From the NCBI GenBank assembly GCA_012932295.1, contig JAAONU010000003.1, positions 26,832,361 to 26,896,360 of the forward strand: 64,000 bases of DNA, read 5' to 3'. This DNA is from Cyclina sinensis (taxonomy: Eukaryota; Mollusca; Bivalvia; Venerida; Veneridae). This document shows positions 1 to 15,100 of the stretch, in pieces (position 1 is the stretch's first letter; each line of letters starts with the position of its first letter). Below the pieces are notes generated by a model. That model saw nothing but the letters and a program-made list of their open reading frames with translations. It ran no database searches and had not been told where the DNA came from. The translations under genes were made by a program, and so were the position numbers.

Positions 1-73
1 TAAGCAAACACCACAAGACAAAATCACATCAAAACAATACAAAGTTTGGAAACTGTTCAAATGTGATGCAGAC

Positions 74-193
74 CTTTGAATTCTTAGGTGCTAAATGCGC
101 TGCTATCCTAAGACATTCAATTGCCCTTTTTGCACTGCCCCTCACACGCCAGTACAGTCCAGCCAAGTTTGTTATAACCCATGATGTCTCATT
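74..193 (-). CDS. TTC17: TTC17 exon 23: C-terminal TPR (last exon in window)
   Basis: Encodes NETSWVITNLAGLYWRVRGS and AIECLRIAAHLAPKNSK, the first TPR of the C-terminal group. It ends at AAG|GTCTGC in phase 0. The following conserved TPRs (vertebrate PLISLAN..HFTLGNVY) are not in the window, so the gene is truncated by the window edge rather than broken. Confidence 0.92.
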
Positions 194-3100
194 CTGGAAA
201 TAAAAATATATGACAAGATTTTTGAATCACAACAGACCTTTTCATTAACTTGTAAAAACTAATATTGCCTGATATCACATCTTCGTTTCATAGAAAAAAG
301 TATTGAGGGGGCAGATGAAAATGTACTTTCATTGTATCATAATTCTTTCAACTGACTGTAGACAGTACATGTATTTTCTTATGCAGTCATAAAACAAAGG
401 CACAGCTGGGCAGAGCATTATATGCCCAACAGGTGTTTTTTTATAAATATGATACATTTGTGATATAAGGGTGGAAACCTTAGGCTTGAAAATTAAATTA
501 TTTGCTTTAAATTTTGAATTTGTTTACCTTTGACTTACTAAACCCAAAATCAATAGGGGCCATTCACGCAATGTGTGTAACCATTACATGAATTTTTGAA
601 GTCTCTATGAAAAATGGTTGTCGAGTTACAAAGTGTAAATGATTCTAAACATTTAGGTCACTGTGATCTTGACCTTTGATATACTGATCTAAAAATGTAT
701 AGGGGTCATCCACTCAATCAGGATATAAAGTTTGAAGTCTCTATAACAAATAATTGTCAAGTTACATGGCAGAAATGGTTTTCAATGTTAAGGTCACTGT
801 GACCAGGCCCTCTGACCTACTGACCCCAAAATCAATAGGAGTCATTCACTTAATGTGTGCAACTATTATATGAATTCTGAAGTCTCTATGAAAAATGGTT
901 GTCAAGTTACAGAGTGTAAATGATTCTAAACATTTAGGTCACTGTGACCTTGACCTTTGACATACTGACCCAAAAATGTATAGGGGTCATCCACTTAATG
1001 TGTGCAACTATTACATGAATTTTGAAGTCTCTATAACAAATGATTGTCAAGTTACATAGTGGAAATGGTTTTCAATATTAAGGTCTATGTGACCTTGACC
1101 TTTGAGCTACTGACTCCAAAATCAATAGGGGTCATCTGTAGACTGTAGGCCAAAGAGTACTCAAGTTATCTTTCAGAAACCAAATTGCTAACGGACGGAC
1201 AGACACTCTGGACCATAACATAATATGCCCCCTTCAGGCATATAAAAAAGGATTGCTAAAACTGTTTACCTTTTTTAAGGCCCTTGCGATTCTAGTACCA
1301 ATAACTTCAACAGGTTCAATCTTTACTCCTATCTTCTGTAGCACCTGTAGTACCAAAACAATGCATAAATATAAACTTCAGTTGTAAGTCTCAAGCCAAA
1401 CATAATGTATTTCTACTACAAGGAACACTATTTTTTACTGTTACAAAGTTTGTGTTGGAATTTTGTTATGTTATCATAACTGCCCTAAATTGCATGTGAC
1501 ATTCCTGCCTTCAAGTGATGTCACTTCTAATGTTACTGCTTACCTACATATTGCTTCAAATTTCTGTGCAGGTAATAAAGTAGTAAATTCTAGCATACAA
1601 TTTACATGTACCTCTCTAAGACCTGTTTCAGCACGGTAGTGGAGATGGTTCCTGTGTTGTATGCCTGGTATGTCATCCCCAATAACATGTGAAGATATTT
1701 TGTGTTTACACACAGGTTCCTCAAACTCTTCTTTGCTTACTGTACTCTTGAAATCTACATGTTGTTTTACACTGCAATGAAATGACTGACATTTGTGAAT
1801 ATTTATGACTATCAAACATGTGTGTAAGTCACTGTTACACAAGGATGTTGTAGAAATTTCTCAAACTAGATTTACAACATAGCAAGTATACTAAATAAAC
1901 CAGCCTTATCTTTATTTGTCTCTGTGCTCAAATATATAATACGTTTTGTCAATTACTGAGGTCAGCCTTTACAGTTAGAACTCAGATGTCTCAATCATGC
2001 TTCTGTTTCAGTTCTGGCCGCAACACCAGTGCTGTAGTAAGGAGCAAAAAAACAAAACAAATATGAACTTAACAAGAAATGTTGCAATGCAATGAAATCA
2101 ATAAGAAAACAGAGGATATGATATTCCTTATCATGCTAATTAGCTAATTATTTATGATGGACTTGTCCATCTTTCAACCTGACTCTGACAGATCAATTGT
2201 TTAAAAATTTACTGACTGAATGGTGAATAGTGCAGACCATGATCAGACTGCATGGATGTGCAGGCTGATTTTAGTCTGCACTGGTTGCAAAGGCAGAATA
2301 AATTGCCTACAGCAGGGTAAGGGTTAAATTATTACATAGTATTGGAAAATGAATGAAATTTCTTCTAACACTGTTATTGCAACTATTATAACAAAAAACC
2401 TGCTGTTAACTCACTTGATTTTTTTCACAGACAGTGACAACCAGGTGCTAGAAAACCTCTGTAGATCTATTTCTGGCATCGTACGGCATTCTTCTAGTTT
2501 GGGTATACTTAGATGATGACGTTGTTTTATGTACTTCTTAGTATCTGAAATATACTATATATATGAGCAAAACTTGTCCAGGACTTTTTCCACTTGCTTA
2601 TTTGGTGCAAGGACAGGACTGCTGAAAATTTTGGAAGCTGTCACTGAGACAATTCACAGAAAATTAAGAATTTTCTCTAGAACTGGTTAAAAATAAGTAA
2701 GTTTAATCTCATTTTCTGTGAAAACCTTAAAAATTCAAATGTAAGCATTGACTTGTGTTAACTTGAAGGTGATCCATACCTTAAATTAACTAGCGGTAGC
2801 CTATATCTGAAGGTGATCAGTATCCCTATCTGTGCTTCACCTTAATGAAGCCATATCCATAAATGTCCCAAAATGAATAATTGTATTTCTTTCTAAATTG
2901 ATTATAAATCTGTTGCAAATTTACTTTATTTATAAAAAATTGTTTAATATTCTGGACCTTAGATATTTTGGAGTACAGCCTGAGCAGCTGAAAAACCTGT
3001 TAGGTGACTCTTTTATAGCATCTTCAAGTCTACACTGCATTCAAGTCTACACTGTATTCAAGTCTACACTGTATTCAAATAGGAATTTTTACTTACAAGG

Positions 3101-6100
3101 GAACATGAATCTGATTCAATCTCTTTATATCTAGACACCCCAAGACACTCAGAAATAATGAGATAGATTTATTATATAAAAGGGAAGGTTCTTACAAGCA
3201 AAATTTCATCAATTACTGATGTTTAACTTTTACTGCAAATACAAGTTATTTTAAAAGGAATGATAACATTTAACAGCAAAAGAGATGAAACAGTCATTCG
3301 GCTCCAAAAAGTTTTAAATGAAAGAAGCATGGTCAAAAATACTGAACCTGGTAGGGCCTCATCTGGCAACTGCATTATCTCCCTTTTCTGATCTTTACCA
3401 TCCACCAACCCTCTTTGCTTTGGACTATTTATTATGAAATGAGCCTGGACGGGAAGGCCTTTTTCACCCCCTTCTTCATCAACAGTGTTTGAACCGTCCA
3501 CCTGTGACCTTCCTATTTGTATATGTACATGGTCTCTCATGTTAACGGGCTTCATTTGAACAGGGAGAATTTTTATCTGTTGACCATTGATGAAAATCGT
3601 CACAGCATCAGGATTATTGTTGAGGTCATCAAATTGTTTTACCTTGAAAAGAACAAAATAAGATCATCATTTTTTAAATTCAAACTCCATAACTATTAAA
3701 ACTTACTTTAACTCAGGACTCTTGAAGTGTAAAATGTAAGTGAAATTTTACAGAGACTCAGATTTACCTTTTAGTATAGAATACAAGTCATTTTATGTAA
3801 TTATTTCTATTCATAGTTTTTATGAAATAAATGATCACAGAGACACTATAAATGAATAGAACATTTTAAAAACACTATTCACATACATGTATGTACAGCA
3901 TAAAAATGCAAATAGAGAAAAGAAATAATTACTTCTATGAAACTGTTATACATCAAAGTGGTTAAAGAAACACCACAACAGACATGTTAATAGAGTCATT
4001 AACATTGGAAAAACTCCCTTATCATTAAACAACAGAAACAGATCACAAATGTAAAAAAAAAAATCCATCTTCAACACTAGTTTCTACACGAAAGTCATGC
4101 ATTTTTACTGACAAAGGCAATTCAGACAGGAACATTTATCTTACCATTTCATTGAAGTGTTTCCATAGCTTCCTCTCTGAGCTCACTTAATGATATATGC
4201 CATGTTTTGGTATCATAGTTACTACAGTATTAGCAGCTATATATAAATATCATAAGCTTATGCTCACGCATGTTCCTTTTTCTTTTATAATATGAGTTAC
4301 TGCAGCTGGTAAAGTTAATGCTTCTATTGTGAATCAATTTCAAAGTTGAATGACAGAAAAAAACAGTTTGCCAGTACAGTAAGTAATTTTTCAAGGATTC
4401 ATTAAGTATATCAACACAAAATAATCAAATGTTTCTTAATTTGACTCCTTACTCCAATCTGAAATTTAAGTAAACACTATGGTTTTCTACATCTTACTAA
4501 ATATTTTGAATCAAATATGATCAAAAGCCCAAAAGAAAAATGTCAATTGTATATTATTCAAAGTAATTTATGTTTAATACTAATTTTTCAAATGTTGTGT
4601 CAAGTTTCATTCTCAAAATGAATCTAACTGACAGTAATTGGGAAGTGTCTTACAGTTACACAAGGTTCATTGATTTAGTCATCTGTCAGAATTTTCAGTA
4701 CAAGTACTGCACTTGTGTTTTGCATCTCATTTGAGCTCCTTTAGTTCTACAGAAAAATGATGAATTCGTTTTGTGTGATATGAAATAAATGTAACCAGTC
4801 CTTCCATGTAGGACTTGTGCATTATAAGACCTACAGTACCTTTTGTGTATATTTTGTTCCATAAAAATCCTCCAAAACAATTTTGCATTGTGTTGTGCCA
4901 AGTGAGACCTCAAGTACCTTTTAAAAGTACATTTTGAACAATAAGAAAACTTCAAAAACATTTCTACATTAGATTTAATCCACGTGAGATCTCAAGTAGT
5001 CTAAGAGTATATTTTGTGCCTTAAAAAAACTCCCAAGGTATGTTTGCATTTGTGATGTGCTAGTAAAATCTCCAGTATTTTTGAGTAGGTTTTGTATCAT
5101 ATAAGGCCGCCAGAACATTTCTGCAATTGTTTTGTTCAACTGAAGATCTTCAGTACCTTTTGTGAATGTTTTGTACCATAAAAGGTCCCCCCTGAACATG
5201 TCTGCATTTATTCTGTTCCAATCCATGACAAATCTTCAGTACCTTGTGTGTATGTTTTGTACCATAAAATGCCCCATGAACATGTCTGCATTTGTTTTGT
5301 CCCATGGAAGATCTTCAGTACCTTTTGTGTATGTTCTGTACCATAAAAGGCCTCCCTCAAAATGTCTGCATTTGTTTTGTCCCATGGAAGATCTTCAGTA
5401 CCTTTTGTGTATGTTCTGTACCATAAAAGGCCTCCCTCAAAATGTCTGCATTTGTTTTGTCCCATGGAAGATCTTCAGTACTTTTTGTGTATGTTCTGTA
5501 CCATAAAAGGTTCCCTCAACATGTCTGCATTTGTTTTGTCCCATCGAAGATCTTCAGTACTTTTTGTGTATGTTCTGTACCATAAAAGACCTCTAGGACG
5601 TAGACTTATTTTTAGGAATCTTGGACAGATTTTGAGACACACTCACAAAAGCTTAAACTTAGTGATCCTTGCCTTTAAAATATTTTGTTTTTAAGGCTTT
5701 GAAAATAAGTATAAGCCTAATAGTGCAGCAATGTAAGGTTTTGCTCACAATAACCTTTGGTGCCCTTTCTAAAGCCCTTATGTGTGGCCAGGCAAACTAT
5801 ATAACAACTGAACTAAAGGCTAAAAGTCAGCAAACTCAATGCTTTGCAAGAAATCAACCAATTCCAGTAAGTCATACTCAGTAAACATTTGCTTTATTGC
5901 TAATTCAAACAAGTTCATTTAAATATTTTAAGCAAAATGATAATTCACATGAATTAACTACATGACTGTTTTTAAATAAGACTAAAAGAATATTGCAATT
6001 TACCAGTAGGAAGTGTGTAAATAAGACATGTACAAATAATTTCTGAAAGGTTCTAAAGTTCACAGAAGGTGCTGCACTATATGACAGGTTAAATCTCTAA

Positions 6101-9100
6101 ACAAGAAAGCCATGATAGGCCTACATGTAAATCCCTCACCTGAGTTTAACTGCTTAAAACAATAAGTACAATGTATGGATTTATTATCCAAAAACCTATA
6201 AAAGATTTCTATGTATCTTTGTAATTTCCTTTGTAATTTTAGGTTAAACATATGACCACCTGTTTGAGTAAAAGTGATCCCAGGGGCATAGTTTGAACAG
6301 TCTTTGTAGAGTTGACAAGACCAAAGTATATACTACATTCAAAAGTCTCAGTCTTGCGGATTCTGACGAGGAGATTCTTTTAAAGAGTTTGTCACTATTA
6401 GCTAAAACACTGGAACCCACAGACTGAGCCATAAAAGACTCAAGAATTGGTATAATTTTGGCAGAGATCCACTGAGCAGATTCAGAACTCTAGGCCTAGT
6501 GGTTTCATACAAAAAGACTTTTTAAGATTTTTTCCAATTCATTTCTTTGTAAAACATGTGACCCAAGGTTCATAATTTGAACAACTCTGGTCCAGTAGAA
6601 AATGCTGGAAACCAAAATTTTTGGGCCTGGTGATTCTGGACAAGAAGACTTTTCATTCTTGTTCATATAACAACCAGATTTCTGCATGGAATAGGATTTT
6701 TTAAAACAATCTGGTAGAGCTTCATATAAGCCACAAGCCTGTAAAGTTTCTCCATGTTTGACCAAGTGGTTTAGAAAGAGATGATCATAAAAGCTCAACT
6801 TGAGCTCAAAGAGCTCAGGTGAGCTAAAAAAAGAGAAGTTTAAGGACAAAGTGTGCATTGTGTTAAATAATAAAGTAGCATTATATACTGTAAGCTAATA
6901 AATAAAAGAACATAAGACTACAAAATGCTATGGCCTAGCTACATGTAAAATAATAATTAAGAGTTGATTTTGTCTTGACTGATATACTAGCCATTTAGAA
7001 AATGTTTTTAAGACAATACTATAAATATTTTTCACAACATTTCTGCAATGTATAGCTACTTTGTCCCAAGTCAACAAAACTACTCTTTCTTATTAGTTCA
7101 TGAGAACTGATATATATATATATATTACTTAACCCTTACCCTGCTAAATGTCTTAAATGGACTTGTCCATCTTTCAATTTGCACTGGTCACAAAGGCAAA
7201 CACAATTGCCACCAGCAGGAGAAGGATTAAGTATAGATGAAATGACTTAACTAAAATTTCTGTTTTCAACAAAGACAGTCTTTCAGCTAATAAAATGGGA
7301 AAGGTATTCGAAATGAAAGATAAAATATAATCCACTAGAACTTAGTCTCAAAAGAATATCAAATGCATGCAAAATTATTACATTTTTTTTTCAAAGAGAA
7401 GGTGACAACAGAAGGGCTACATCATCTCAAAATACTATGCAAAAAATAACTTAAAGCATCATGCTTATTTTGCTACATAACGATGCATAAACTACTTAAA
7501 TTAAATAATGAAAATCACAAGTAACAAGTAAGACTTAGTGTCTGTTCTGATAAAAATCTGAAATTTTAGGCAAATGGTCAGAAAGGTAGAGTTTGGATTT
7601 CATGAACATTGATAATTCTGTACGCTTGGATTTCAAGAAGACTGATAATTCTGTATGTTTAGATTTCAAGACCACTGATAAATCTGTAAGTCTGGATTTC
7701 AAGATGATTGATAATTTCTGTATTGTTCACATAAACACTTCACGTCATGTAGGATTACTTCCAGTTAAAACTGATTTGTCAATTATCTCCTGAATTGAGA
7801 ACTTGTTAAAGTAGCTGAAGCAAAACTGGAGTGAACTCACGCTTCCGAACTAATGTAACCTTCATGTTTAAGGTCTGCTATGCAATCTGGCTCAGAAGTT
7901 TATCATCATTTTGCCAAAAAATCCTAAGTGAGCCTAAAAACAGATTTAAGTGAATCTTTTGACTCAGCTGGATAACTTAAATGTTTATGAAACAAAGACT
8001 GACTTTAAACTTCTCCGCGATGAAACGTAAGAATATATATCAAAGCAAGGAGAAATCTGATCTGTCAGATTTTTATTTTATAGAATAATACTAATCTACC
8101 AGTAATATAGGTAACAGGGTATTACTGTTAGAACAGTACAAAATGTGAGGCAAGATCTGTCTACTGAAAAAACTGCAATAAAAGTAGACTGTTGTCGTAA
8201 TCATGTGTACCATTGAAGATTATACACGTCATGTACAACACCAACACACTGTCTTCCATATAAAAAGTCTCTGCTTTACATACATTCGAAATAAATTTTA
8301 TAAAATAAACATTAAAAAGTAAAGAAATACTGTCAGGCAAATTAAATATCAGTAACAACAAATGAAAATGAATTAAATTTAAGATGGTGAAACACTGATA
8401 TCTTTATAATTCACTTTAGGTATAAATGCACTAGAAAATTTAATTCACTTTAGGTATAAATGCACTAGAAAATTTAATTCACTTTAGGTATAAATGTGCT
8501 AGAAAATTTAAAATAAAACTACAACTGTTTCTACAGGAATCTGATGCTTTTATTTAAGTCTATGATGGGTAAATGTAGATGTAACAGATACATCTGATAA
8601 TAATCACTAACAAAGTATTATAAAATAGGTTTTTATCAAAAAACAGATAAACAGACCACAAGCCAGTTACCATATGGTTAACATCCAAAGAAACTTAATA
8701 CAAATACACAGAAATGTGAATCAGACACTTAAGTATATCTGAACTCCTTGTGCAGAATTACAGTTTGTGCAGAATTACAACTATTGTCGGGAATTACTCC
8801 AAAAATTGTGCATGTGTCAACTATTATAAGAGAACTAATCTATAGGTCGAACACTAATAGACACACTAGACTAATTTCTTGGCTGATGTGTTGTCAAATA
8901 TGTCTGCACTTTTCTAGAATGCATTTTATGTTTATCTCCTTTATTATCATTCATACTACTACCAAGTTCTTTAAGAAAAATTGTTCAGCTTTGCAACTGC
9001 ATTTGGACCTCTGCACACTCTTGTACAGTCATAAACAAAAGCTTGCTGTACATGCAAACAATCTGCTAATATGCACTGAGAAAAACAAATGTTATTATCT

Positions 9101-12100
9101 CGTTAGTTTTTATATGAAAGACAGTGGTCCCAATATGAAGACGTCTGCTAAAAAATCGTGCATCATGTACATAATCTATACCAGAATCCTTAGAGCTTAG
9201 GCCGCTGAAATTAAGAAAATTGTACACACAACTAAATAAATGCCTAGCAAACATTACAGGTGTTTGTGTATCCATGAACTGAACAATAATCTGCAACTGT
9301 GCCGGTTATAAGAAATTCTTATAGCTGTTCTAAATTAAAAGGTTTTAAATGAAAATACCAACAACAACAACTAGACACTTTTGAAAGTTTAACTGCATTT
9401 TTCCTTGAAAGTTTTGGGTAATTTATATTGTATGAGAAAGTGATTTCATTCATGAACTTTCATAAAAGGGAACATCAAGAGTTATAAAACCTGATGTGAG
9501 GGCATACTAAATCTTCTGTTGGTAATTTGTTTCTGCCATTGCAAAAGTTCTGACAACTATCTGATCAGGATCTGCACTGTTTGTCTATTCAGTCAATTAA
9601 TTTGTCAATGATTATCCCTATAAATTATATATATAAGTCTGTCAAAACAGAATGATGGACAAGCTCATTCATGAAAAACAGCCAGTTCTTTTATTAATAA
9701 AGAAGTATAAGTTAGACATTCTTATTTGGATGTATATAAGATACATCTGCAAAGAACTTTAGCTGAGAACTGTTATTTGTAAATACTTATGATAAATGGT
9801 TCACTTGTATAATCATGTTTTTGTTTCTTGTAGCGCTATAAAGAAGATCAGCTAACTGGCTTTTGATAGCAGGTGATATGGATACAGTTGAAAAGGCAGG
9901 TTAGCTCATTCTTTTCTTTAGACTGGCTTTTTTCTTTTGTTTTTAATGAACCTCTGAACATACATTTTTTAGGGCCTATAATATTCTGTCCCTAAAACAG
10001 GAGACCGGAACTAGTTTGAAAGTTTTCTGTCTAGTTCAAGTAGTTTGTTTTATGGGCATGGCTAAAAGAGTATTATCAGGTATAGAGGATGTGATAACAG
10101 TTTGAAATATCAGGCAGATTTTAAGCTAGCTGGATAATAAATTTCTTTCACTGAATCTGAAATCACAAGAATTTGACATTTCTATGCAGCAATAATCTCT
10201 ACTTTATTTTTTACAATGATACATCCCCATTGACAGTTGCTGATTTTGTTCAGTTCATTTTGATTACATAACAGAGCAACATATTTCTACATTTCTTATC
10301 GCTTCAAATATGTAAACTGCATAGTAATCAAAGTACATTCTATATATGCCAGAATGGTGCAGGGCTCTTTGGTTAAAACCATTCAAAACACTCTAAATTT
10401 GCTCATCTGTCTACCAACTTAAGGGTAACATGATAATTGTATTAATTATGTTAATGATACTGTATTGACTTTCCCTCTATACTTTGTATCGACTAGTATC
10501 TGTCACAATGTGTAACCCTTGTTAAATAAAAGAATTTAATAGTACAATTATTATTATTGTTGTTAGAGACATAAGCAATACTTAATCACAAGGCTTTTTA
10601 TTCAGCCTCCAGAAATATTATAAACACCACAGAGACCTACTTAACCAGAGAATCCACTCAGGCATCTTATAGTAAGCATGGGCACTCTAATACAATCCCT
10701 CTGACACCAAACAAAATACAGCACATGCCCTGCTTTGTTAATATCTTTCACCAATGCCTAAAATCAGGCTGTCTGCTGTCATTAAGTTAGAATTACCAAA
10801 AAGTTTGGTTACCAATTTTACAGAAAATATAAAATTTACATAAAAGATATACTAATGTGTTATTTTTTCAAGTTCTATGAACCCACTGGAGTCTGAATAA
10901 TATTACGCAACAAAATATTTTTCTTTCCATCATTTCATAATTACAGCAAAACTAAAGCCAATTTGAAAATGTTTTAAAAGTGGACAAATTAAACATTCTA
11001 GCTCTTAATCTAGTTTACATCTACCAGTAACCAAGTCATAGCTTTTTTTATTCTCTGTTAAACTCAGCCATACATTTATGACTTCTGCAATGTAAGTTTT
11101 ACAGACAAATTGAACAACTTCTAGCCAGAAGTCCCTAAGCATTCAACCTGACAGCAAACTGTCTGGCTTAGTAGCAATGCCCTATCCTTTGTGTTTACCT
11201 TTTTTAATTAAAAAAAAAAAACAACAACAAAAAAACAATGTTTGCATGGCTTGTAACAGTGAAATTAAGTTGAAAATACTTACATAAGCTCTGAATTCTG
11301 GTCTTGAACATCCATCAGATTTTGTTCCGTCATTAAAGATGACACATTCTTCTGGCCGAACAGTAAGTTCATTAGGGGACTGTGCAAATATTAACTTTTG
11401 AAATAGCTGCCCATTGATAAATTCAAGTTTTATGTGTGGTGGCGTTTGCTGCAATACCGGTAAATAGAATACAAGTTTAAACTTAACTACAACTTATAAA
11501 TAAAAAATGAAAGTACTCCGATATCTAGCATGATGAATGCATTTCTAGAAAAATAATCATCTTCTTAAAGAACAACTTTTATTATTTTAGTCATTATAAA
11601 AAAAAAAGAAAGAAACCCTTATAATAACACCTATCTATATGGGTGCATGTTTGATACGAGAGTCACTACAAAAAATGACTGTCAGACTAATAGTATAGAA
11701 AAGATTGTTAGAAGCTGCCTTCTTTAGGATGTCAAAGCAACAAGCATTACTTTAGCAACTCTGGTGAAGGACCAATAAAATAAATAAATATATAATACTA
11801 TCTCGGGGTTTAATCATTTCTGCTGTAGAGCCTTTTGCATGATAAACAATATTCATTCAATATATGAAAGCTGACCTGAACTTTGACCTTTGAGCAATCT
11901 TCACCTTCTGGGCAGTGTTGATATTCCTCTAAGGTCTTATGCATTAACATATCCTCAGGATTTTCTTCTTCATCTCCATCTAGAGGTTCAACTGCAATGG
12001 AATATTATGTCTGATCCAGCTTTCCATACTATCTTCTTTTACCCTTACTGATCCCAATACAAATGGGAGCTGGTTTTTAAAAAATTTCTTTCACCGGAGT

Positions 12101-15100
12101 TCATGCACAATTTCACCAGGGTGGGTTAAACTGTTAAAGAGTTTTCCTGACTTAAAAAATATCAAAAGTCACGCTGACCTTGACCTTTTGCTAAAACAGG
12201 TGACTAAAAACATATCTTTTCCAGGGACAGTGTCCTTACTATGCATATAACTATGGGAAGCTGATGAATGATAATGAAAAGTAAAAGGTATATGGTTTAT
12301 GACAACATGGGAACAACAAGCTTTATTGATATTAACACAAATATGCCCCTATAGTATACAGTCTTTGGTTTTCAGTAAATATATAAAACTATGCCAATTT
12401 ACATGTGATTCCATCTGTCACAGGTTTATGGTCACTAGGCCACTTAGGCAGCTGACAGGAAATGCTTGGAGCTGGGACTGTAATTATAAAGCACATTCTA
12501 ATTGGTATCACGTCTAAATAAAGTAAAACGTAATTATTTAATAGTGGTGCATCTGCATGCACAGTGTAAGCTAAATGATTTAGAATCTAGTTAAGTTCTT
12601 ATATCATATTGTCTCTCTTTCATTTCTTGAAAACTGTACCATTCAATTTCTATTTTTATATTTTCACAAATATGCTAAACATCACCATGAGCTTTTCAAG
12701 ATATAAGACCTTCTTTATCTAGATATCAGCCAAATACAAGTAATTAAGCCTTACCAGGGTTTCCACTGGCCAATTTTACTTTTCCGCCAATGGGGATGGT
12801 TCCGGGAGGGAGCTCCCGGCCGTAGAAAATTTTTCAATTTCTCATTTTTAAAGACTTAATTAACAACATATCTAGAGCTTCAACTGTTATTAATATTTTA
12901 TGGCATTAAAGCATTTTAAAATGATAAATCTAATATTTTTCTGACTTTAATTTTCTAAAATCTACATACATCATATCAACAAATTACAATTGATTTATCG
13001 TTATCAGGGCTCACACTGGCTTAAAAAATAATAGCCAATATTCTTAATTTAAAAAAATGATAGCCAAAAGTTCAGATATATTGATACCTCCACTGTTTTC
13101 TTAGATCTACATAAAACCATGGATTTAATTAGTGTATAGAAATTAAACTTTAAGACATTCACATGATGCAGCCCTTTTTTCTGAATCACTTACTGAAAAA
13201 TGGCATCATCACCAATGTACTTATATTTTTTTGTCTTTGAACTAAAGATTTTTAAACAGAACATGGCTTCTTTTCGTTTTAAATTATTATAAAAAAAAAT
13301 TGGAGTCGCGAAATATGTGACAATTGAAAAATTTTCTGTTTTCTGCAGAAATATATATAATTTTGGTTGTTCTATATTAAATTGTGTGCGAGTAAATACT
13401 TTTTAATCATTTTAAGATTGCTTTCCACTGGCAATGTAATCAAGCAGTCTAAAACAAATTTCAAAATTTGCAATTTCGGCGAGTAATTCTCCCAACATGT
13501 GACCGTCGACAATAAGGTCAAATTGACATGTAATCGCCGCTGGCAGTAACACTTTTCACAACTGTCATCTGGATTTATCAATCAGCAATCAATTAGGACA
13601 TTTTTTTGAATATACATCGGAAAATTTTTTTTTTTTCGCCACTTCCAAATATTTTTTCGCCATTTGCGAAATTGGCGAATTGCAGCGGAAACCCTGCTTA
13701 CTATGTATATATAATACATGAGAAACAAAATTAATTCCAGAACTATGTACGAAAAAGAAGAAAATTCTGAAGGTTGCATTGCTTGATAATAAAGACAGCC
13801 TGGATCCAAGCATTCCCTGAGATGCAAGTAAAGTGATATATATAGTGATGGTAACCAAGGTTTCAGTAAGTTACCCGAGAAAGCATAGAAAAGCATGTTG
13901 AGGTAGGAAATTTTATTGTTACACACAAAAAAACATTTCCATATAGCACTTGAGTACAGAAAACTGTAAATGATTGAAAAATATAGTTACTCCTGATAAA
14001 ACTGTCACATTCTTGTAACAGTAAGGAAATGTTTGTACTAATGTGAAACTGTCCTTATGTACTACATGTGATACTTTCAAGTACTGTATAAATTTGAAAT
14101 GCCTTCTTTCACCTGAACATACTATCTGTGCAGTAAGGGAAGTAACCACTGCATGGAGTAGTTTACAGACAAGGGGAGAAAACTCCCACATCACTGTTCA
14201 TTCTGTAGACCTGCACACCGTTCTTTTTATTACTCCAAACTATCATTACTATCCAAGGTAAACTCAAATCTTGTGGAAGCATAATTATTTGTACAGAACA
14301 CTTTAGCAATAGAGAGGCATTAAGTAATGATATTTCATGAAATTGTTCTCCAAAGTTTTTACTGTGTTTAAACATTTAAAAGATTCTGTAAATGTGACAG
14401 TCCTTGCTTCAACAAGGATATAATTTTATCTACACATTAAAGTTATTCTGCGTGACTGAAATGACAATCAACAAAATTTTAGAAACATAAAAGAGAAGTA
14501 AAATACTACAATGGAAATAAAATGAAGTGTTACATAAATTAATTAGACTATCATCTACAAGCAATATGAAGCAAATCTATTTGTCAACTTTATATCTAAC
14601 GAAATTATTTTACAAAGAAATGTATCGAAAGACAGTTAAATTCTTAATCAGTGTTTTGCAGTCAAGTTAATGCTTGTTCATGCAGACTCTCAGGAGAATT
14701 AATTATATATAAAGGATTCACCTTAATAGAATACCATAATTATATTTCTTTATTTCTTTACTTTTTATCATATAGACCAATACTGTGATTGAAAAAAATT
14801 AAAAGGAAATTATAAAAAATAGCAAAAAACTGTTCTAATGGCTAAGCAAGTGACTTAATATTTAGGTAAACCTTGTGATTTTAATTAATGCTCTTACATT
14901 CCAACTATACCTCATATGTATTTACTGCCTTGTTTCAAGGCATTCCTACAAACTGAAAGCTGAAAGCAAAGCAAGACTAAGAATAGCTAGAAGTACTACT
15001 GAAATTCAAAGCTTGTTGTGGTGTTAAATCATTGTACAGTAAAGTCTGGCTATTAAGACCACTTTGGGGACCTGGTGGTCTTATTATCGAGTTGGTCTTA

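Noticed and set aside
5162..5694. Overlapping open frames of 83-114 codons on both strands
   Set aside because: They are produced by the 80-bp minisatellite, whose units lack stops in several frames.
7593..7793. Possible peptide-repeat gene with 11-residue units
   Set aside because: The 33-bp period makes any frame look periodic; it has no splice sites, no signal sequence and no conservation evidence.
8748..9200. 150-codon plus-strand open frame
   Set aside because: It lies in a TTC17 intron, has no recognisable domain, biased His/Ile/Lys composition typical of translated AT-rich DNA, and no splice or start context.
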